From Streptomyces echinatus (GTDB lineage: Bacteria; Actinomycetota; Actinomycetes; Streptomycetales; Streptomycetaceae), in the NCBI RefSeq assembly GCF_014203595.1, contig NZ_JACHJK010000006.1:310001-374000 (forward strand): DNA of 64,000 nucleotides. Direction: 5' to 3'. A program made the position numbers and the translations under genes. The notes under the pieces were generated by a model, which saw nothing but the letters and a program-made list of their open reading frames with translations, did not search any database and was not told where the DNA came from. Below are positions 60,285-64,000 of the stretch, piece after piece. Each line of letters opens with the position of its first letter. Within the stretch, counting starts at the first letter, position 1.

Positions 60285-60941
60285 CTACGGGCTGGGCGGT
60301 CGGCCGAGCAGGATCACCTCCAGCGTGCGCGGACCGTGCACGCCCTCCACCCGGTCCAGTTCGATGTCGCTGGTGGCCGACGGGCCCGAGATCCAGGTCA
60401 ACGGGCGGGCCGGATCGAGGCGTTCGAGGGCCTGCGGGACGGAGGAGACCACCTGTGCGGGCACCCTGACCACGCAGATGTGGTGGTCGGGGATCAGCGA
60501 GATCCGGCGCCGCCCCTGGTCGGGAGAGCCGTCCAGGACGATCGTGCCGGTCTCCGCGACGGCCACGGCACACCCGGTCACCACGCTGCCCACCCGGTCC
60601 AGCCGGTGCGGCGTGCTCTCCGCCCGGTCGTGGATCCGCACCGGGTCCGCCGCGGCCAGCCACTCGGGCGGCAGCCCCGGCGGCACCAGCACCTCCCCGG
60701 AGCCGCGCGCGGCCAGCAGCCGCATCACCAGCAGCGGCAGCTCCTCCGCGTCGCAGCGGTGCACGATGGCCCGGTAGTCCGCCAGGTTCTCCGCGAGCAG
60801 CCGCACCGTCTCCTCGGCCGTGCGCTCCCCGTGTTCGCGCGCGTAGTCACGCGCCACGGCACGCTCGTACGGCCCCTCGGCAGGCGTGACATCGGCCAGC
60901 GCCCGCCGCACCCGGCCCAGGATCCGCTCCCTGCCGCTCAC
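60285..60941 (-). CDS. lutC: Lactate utilization protein C (LUD domain)
   Basis: 218-aa LUD-domain protein, with the DUF162 pattern VAVAETGTIVLDGS near residue 130 and PDHHICVVR near 155. GTG 60941 overlaps the lutB stop (GTGA). LutABC oxidise L-lactate to pyruvate as a membrane-linked complex. Confidence 0.92.
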   Translation of the reverse strand: MSGRERILGRVRRALADVTPAEGPYERAVARDYAREHGERTAEETVRLLAENLADYRAIVHRCDAEELPLLVMRLLAARGSGEVLVPPGLPPEWLAAADPVRIHDRAESTPHRLDRVGSVVTGCAVAVAETGTIVLDGSPDQGRRRISLIPDHHICVVRVPAQVVSSVPQALERLDPARPLTWISGPSATSDIELDRVEGVHGPRTLEVILLGRPPSP

Positions 60942-62425
60942 TTGGCGCCGTCCTTTCCGCCGTCGGTGCGCTGCCACCAGTCCCGGAAGGACTCCGGCGG
61001 CACGGCCGGCAGGTCCCGGGTCCCGCTCCACGCCCGGCCGGGGCCCGGCAGGGTGCGCGGGTGCAGCCGGCGCGTCCGGGAGGCCAGCCGCCGGCCCGCC
61101 CGCAGGGCGCCGGGGTGGGTGAACGCCCAGCGTGCCGCTCGCATCGCCGCCCGCTCTGCCGCGTGCCCCTTCGCCGGCCGGAGCACCACCTTGTTGCCCT
61201 GCCTTACCGCCGGACCGCCCTCGACCACTCGCTCCCGCAGATGGACGAGCACCTCGGGGATGTCGATGGCGACCGGGCACACCTCGTAGCAGGCCCCGCA
61301 CAGGCTCGACGCAAAGGGCAGGGAGGCGTCGATCTCGCTCCCCGTGCCCCGCAGCTGGGGGCTGAGGACGGCGCCGATCGGGCCCGGGTAGACCGAGCCG
61401 TACGCGTGCCCGCCCGCCCGCTCGTACACCGGGCACACGTTCAGACAGGCCGAGCAGCGGATGCAGCGCAGCGCCTGGCGGCCGACCTCGTCGGCGAGCG
61501 TGTCCGTGCGGCCGTTGTCCAGCAGCACCAGATGGAAGGTGCGCGGTCCGTCCCCGTCCGTGGTGCCGGTCCACATGCTGGTGTACGGGTTCATCCGCTC
61601 GGCGGTGGAGGAGCGGGGGAGGGTCTGCAGGAAGACCTCCAGGTCCCGCCAGGTGGGCACCACCTTCTCGATGCCGACGACCGAGATCAGTGTCTCCGGG
61701 AGGGTCAGGCACATCCGTCCGTTGCCCTCGGACTCCACGACGATCAGGGTGCCGGTCTCGGCGACCATGAAGTTCGCGCCCGAGACGCCGACCCTGGCCC
61801 GCAGGAACTTCTCCCGCAGGTGCAGCCGGGCCGCCTCGGCGAGTTCGGCGGGCGTGTCCGTCAGGCCCGCCGGGGCCGGGCGGCCCCATTTGCCCATCTC
61901 GCTGCGGAAGATGTCCCGGATCTCGCCCCGGTTGCGATGGATGGCCGGGACCAGGATGTGCGAGGGGCGGTCCTCGCCCAACTGGACGATCAGCTCGGCG
62001 AGATCCGTTTCGTAGGCGCGGATGCCCTCCCGGGCGAGCGCCTCGTTGAGGCCGATCTCCTGGGTGGCCATCGACTTGACCTTCACGACCTCCGACTCGC
62101 CGGTGGCCCTGACCAGTTCGGTGACGATCCGGTTCGCGTCGTCGGCGTCCACCGCCCAGTGGACCGTCCCGCCGGCCGCGGTGACCGACTCCTCCAGCTG
62201 CAGGAGATACCGGTCGAGGTGGCGCAGGGTGTGGTCCTTGATCCGCCTGCCCGCCTCGCGCAGCTCCGCCCAGTCGGACAACTCGGCCACCGCCCCGGCC
62301 CGTCTGGCCCGGATGGTGTGGGTGGCGTGCCGCAGATTGGCGCGCAGGACGGGGTTGTGGACGGCGTCGTGCGCGGCCCGCGGAAAGGCGGGGAACGCGG
62401 GCATGCCGACGAACGTTCCGCTCAT
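60938..62425 (-). CDS. lutB: Lactate utilization iron-sulfur protein B
   Basis: 495-aa protein: LUD domain (about 60-300) and two ferredoxin-type clusters, CIRCSACLNVCP near 320 and CGACYEVCP near 372. A C-terminal LutB-specific region follows. The ATG overlaps the lutA end by 4 bp. This is the electron-transfer subunit of the LutABC lactate oxidase system. Confidence 0.94.
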   Translation of the reverse strand: MSGTFVGMPAFPAFPRAAHDAVHNPVLRANLRHATHTIRARRAGAVAELSDWAELREAGRRIKDHTLRHLDRYLLQLEESVTAAGGTVHWAVDADDANRIVTELVRATGESEVVKVKSMATQEIGLNEALAREGIRAYETDLAELIVQLGEDRPSHILVPAIHRNRGEIRDIFRSEMGKWGRPAPAGLTDTPAELAEAARLHLREKFLRARVGVSGANFMVAETGTLIVVESEGNGRMCLTLPETLISVVGIEKVVPTWRDLEVFLQTLPRSSTAERMNPYTSMWTGTTDGDGPRTFHLVLLDNGRTDTLADEVGRQALRCIRCSACLNVCPVYERAGGHAYGSVYPGPIGAVLSPQLRGTGSEIDASLPFASSLCGACYEVCPVAIDIPEVLVHLRERVVEGGPAVRQGNKVVLRPAKGHAAERAAMRAARWAFTHPGALRAGRRLASRTRRLHPRTLPGPGRAWSGTRDLPAVPPESFRDWWQRTDGGKDGAK

Positions 62426-63177
62426 GCCGCAGGGTCCTCCTTCGTGCTCGCCAGGATCTCCGCGATGTGCACCGGCCGCACGCCCGACCGCAGCCGGCTC
62501 ATCGTCCCGCCGAGGTGCATCAGACACGAGTTGTCGGCCGCGCACAGCACCTCGGCGCCCGTCGACTCCGCGTTGCGCACCTTGTCCACGCCCATCGCCG
62601 CCGACACGTCCGCGTTCTTCAGCGCGAACGTGCCGCCGAAGCCGCAGCACTCCTCCGCACCCGGCAACTCGGCCAGCTCCAGCCCCTCGACGGCCCGCAG
62701 CAGCCGGCGCGGCCGGTCACCGAGCCCCAGACTCCGCAGCCCGTGGCAGGTGGGGTGGTAGGTGACCCGGTGCGGGTAGTGGGCGCCGACGTCCGTCACC
62801 CCGAGCACGTCCACCAGGAACTCCGTCAGCTCGTAGGTCTTCGGCGCCACCGGTGCCAGCGTCCGGGCGAGGGCCTCCCCCCGCCCCTCGGCGCGTGCCC
62901 GCTCGCCCATCCGGGGGTACAGCTCCCGCACCATCGCCCCGCACGACGCGGACGGGGTCACGATCGCCTCGTACCCGCCGAAGACATCGGAGAAATGCCG
63001 GGCCAGCGGCTCGGCCCCGTGCCGGTAGCCGGTGTTGTAGTGCGCCTGTCCGCAGCAGCTCTGGCCCGCCGGGAAGTCGACCTCGACACCCAGTCTGGTC
63101 AGCAGCTTCACCACGGCCCGGCCGGTGTCCGGATACAGCGTGTCGTTGACACAGGTCAGGAACAGGGCGACACGCAT
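62422..63177 (-). CDS. lutA: Lactate utilization protein A (CCG-domain Fe-S oxidoreductase)
   Basis: 251-aa protein with two CCG domains: GQSCCGQAHYN near residue 42 and GAEECCGFGGTF near 173, plus spaced CxxS/C at SASCGAM and PTCHGL. Such (Fe-S) heterodisulfide-reductase-type subunits complete the lactate oxidation complex. Starts the operon; ATG 63177 follows GAGGAGCCG. Confidence 0.94.
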   Translation of the reverse strand: MRVALFLTCVNDTLYPDTGRAVVKLLTRLGVEVDFPAGQSCCGQAHYNTGYRHGAEPLARHFSDVFGGYEAIVTPSASCGAMVRELYPRMGERARAEGRGEALARTLAPVAPKTYELTEFLVDVLGVTDVGAHYPHRVTYHPTCHGLRSLGLGDRPRRLLRAVEGLELAELPGAEECCGFGGTFALKNADVSAAMGVDKVRNAESTGAEVLCAADNSCLMHLGGTMSRLRSGVRPVHIAEILASTKEDPAA

Positions 63178-63250
63178 CGCGGCTCCTCGGCGTCGGTCGT
63201 CGGACGAGTGCAGGGTAGTGGCCGGCGTCCCGGCCGGGGCGGAGCACGGC

Positions 63251-64000
63251 TCACCGCACGGCGATCCGCGCCTCGGCCTCCCGCCACCGGCCGGCGTCGC
63301 CGCGGGGCGTGTACCGGGTGAGCGGCCGGGTACGGCTGAGCAGTCGGCGCAGGGCGGGCAGGTCGCCGCCGAGTCCGTGCGCGCGGGCCTGCACCAGGAC
63401 GTTGCCGAGGGCCGCCGCCTCGGCCGGCCCGGCCACCACCGGCAGACCGCAGGCGTCGGCCGTCAGCTGGCACAGCAGCGTGTTGCGGGTGCCGCCGCCG
63501 ACCAGGTGGACCACGTCCACCGGACGGTCGGCCAGCCACCGCGCGTCCAGCACGGCACGCCGGTGGGCGAGGGCGAGCGAGTCCAGGACGCACCGGGTCA
63601 CCTCGGCCCGCGTCGCCGGCACCGGCTGCCCCGACGCCCGGCACGCCTCGGCGATCCGCTCCGGCATCCGCCCCGGCGCCAGGAACGCCTCGTCCCCGGC
63701 GTCCACCACCGAACGCAGCGCCGGCACGCCGGCCGCCTCCGCGAGCAGCGGCCCGAGGTCCGGCCCGCCCCAGGCCCGTACGCACTCCTGGAGCAGCCAC
63801 AGCCCCATGATGTTGCGCAGATAGCGGACGGTGCCGTCGAGCCCCAGCTCGTTGGTGAAGTTCGCGGCCCGGCTCTCCTCGGTGAGCACCGGAGCGGACA
63901 GTTCCAGGCCGACCAGGGACCAGGTGCCGGTGCAGACGTAGGCGAAGCGCTCACCGGTCGCCGGGACGGCGGCCACCGCCGACGCGGTGTCGTGCGAGCC
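63251..64000 (-). CDS. rhaB: Rhamnulokinase (FGGY family), 3' part
   Basis: The C-terminal 250 residues of an FGGY carbohydrate kinase; the 5' part lies outside the window. The ATP-binding signature VGGGTRNTLLCQLTADACGLPV and the earlier GSHDTASAVAAVPA and GTWSLVG segments match rhamnulokinases (RhaB). It phosphorylates L-rhamnulose. Rhamnose breakdown gives lactaldehyde and then lactate, so its place next to lutABC fits one pathway. Its stop lies 73 bp from the lutA start. Confidence 0.88.
   Translation of the reverse strand, partial: GSHDTASAVAAVPATGERFAYVCTGTWSLVGLELSAPVLTEESRAANFTNELGLDGTVRYLRNIMGLWLLQECVRAWGGPDLGPLLAEAAGVPALRSVVDAGDEAFLAPGRMPERIAEACRASGQPVPATRAEVTRCVLDSLALAHRRAVLDARWLADRPVDVVHLVGGGTRNTLLCQLTADACGLPVVAGPAEAAALGNVLVQARAHGLGGDLPALRRLLSRTRPLTRYTPRGDAGRWREAEARIAVR

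Overview
The very high G+C content, GTG/TTG starts, 4-bp ATGA/GTGA gene overlaps, a chaplin and many ECF sigma factors mark this as chromosomal DNA of a Streptomyces or very close relative. No rRNA, tRNA, CRISPR array or integrase was seen.

Left part (1-18 kb): thioredoxin and a disulfide reductase, peptide deformylase, a BlaI-type repressor, MarR and TPR proteins, a CtaG-like/DUF2243 membrane pair, a two-domain chaplin with an LAXTG sorting signal, a membrane glycosyltransferase-like protein, a cytochrome b/molybdopterin oxidoreductase, then a methyltransferase/glycosyltransferase/epimerase set interrupted by an OmpR-type two-component system, a SigJ-type sigma factor and a cytochrome P450.

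Centre (19.9-42.7 kb): a metal island. It starts with copper genes (CopA P-type ATPase, PCu(A)C-like protein, two Met/His-rich membrane proteins, an ECF sigma factor). Next is an isonitrile lipopeptide-type cluster: aspartyl/asparaginyl hydroxylase, DHA2 MFS exporter, KAS III plus ACP, then ScoE-like isonitrile synthase, FcoT/ScoD-like thioesterase, ScoC-like acyl-ACP ligase, ScoB-like ACP and a C-A-PCP-R NRPS. A FecBCD-like importer (binding protein, permease, ATPase) follows directly. I infer that the cluster makes a diisonitrile metallophore, probably a copper chalkophore, from lysine and isonitrile acids, that the MFS protein exports it and that the ABC system recovers the metal complex. 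On the opposite strand lies cbiMNQO (cobalt ECF transporter) behind a clear cobalamin riboswitch.

Right part (43-64 kb): a PAS-PAS-GAF-PP2C phosphatase, pirin, an ECF sigma/TM protein pair beside a secreted TPSPVP-repeat protein, divergent DJ-1/LysR genes, a broken HD-domain gene, a cupin, a D-cysteine desulfhydrase-like enzyme, a MoxR/VWA pair, TetR, an OpuC-type osmoprotectant transporter whose ATPase is convergent to its partners, a quinone oxidoreductase, lutABC for lactate oxidation, and the 3' part of a rhamnulokinase gene running off the end.

Intergenic DNA holds several tandem and inverted repeats, including a 164-bp palindromic MITE-like element that supplies the stop codon of the MFS gene.
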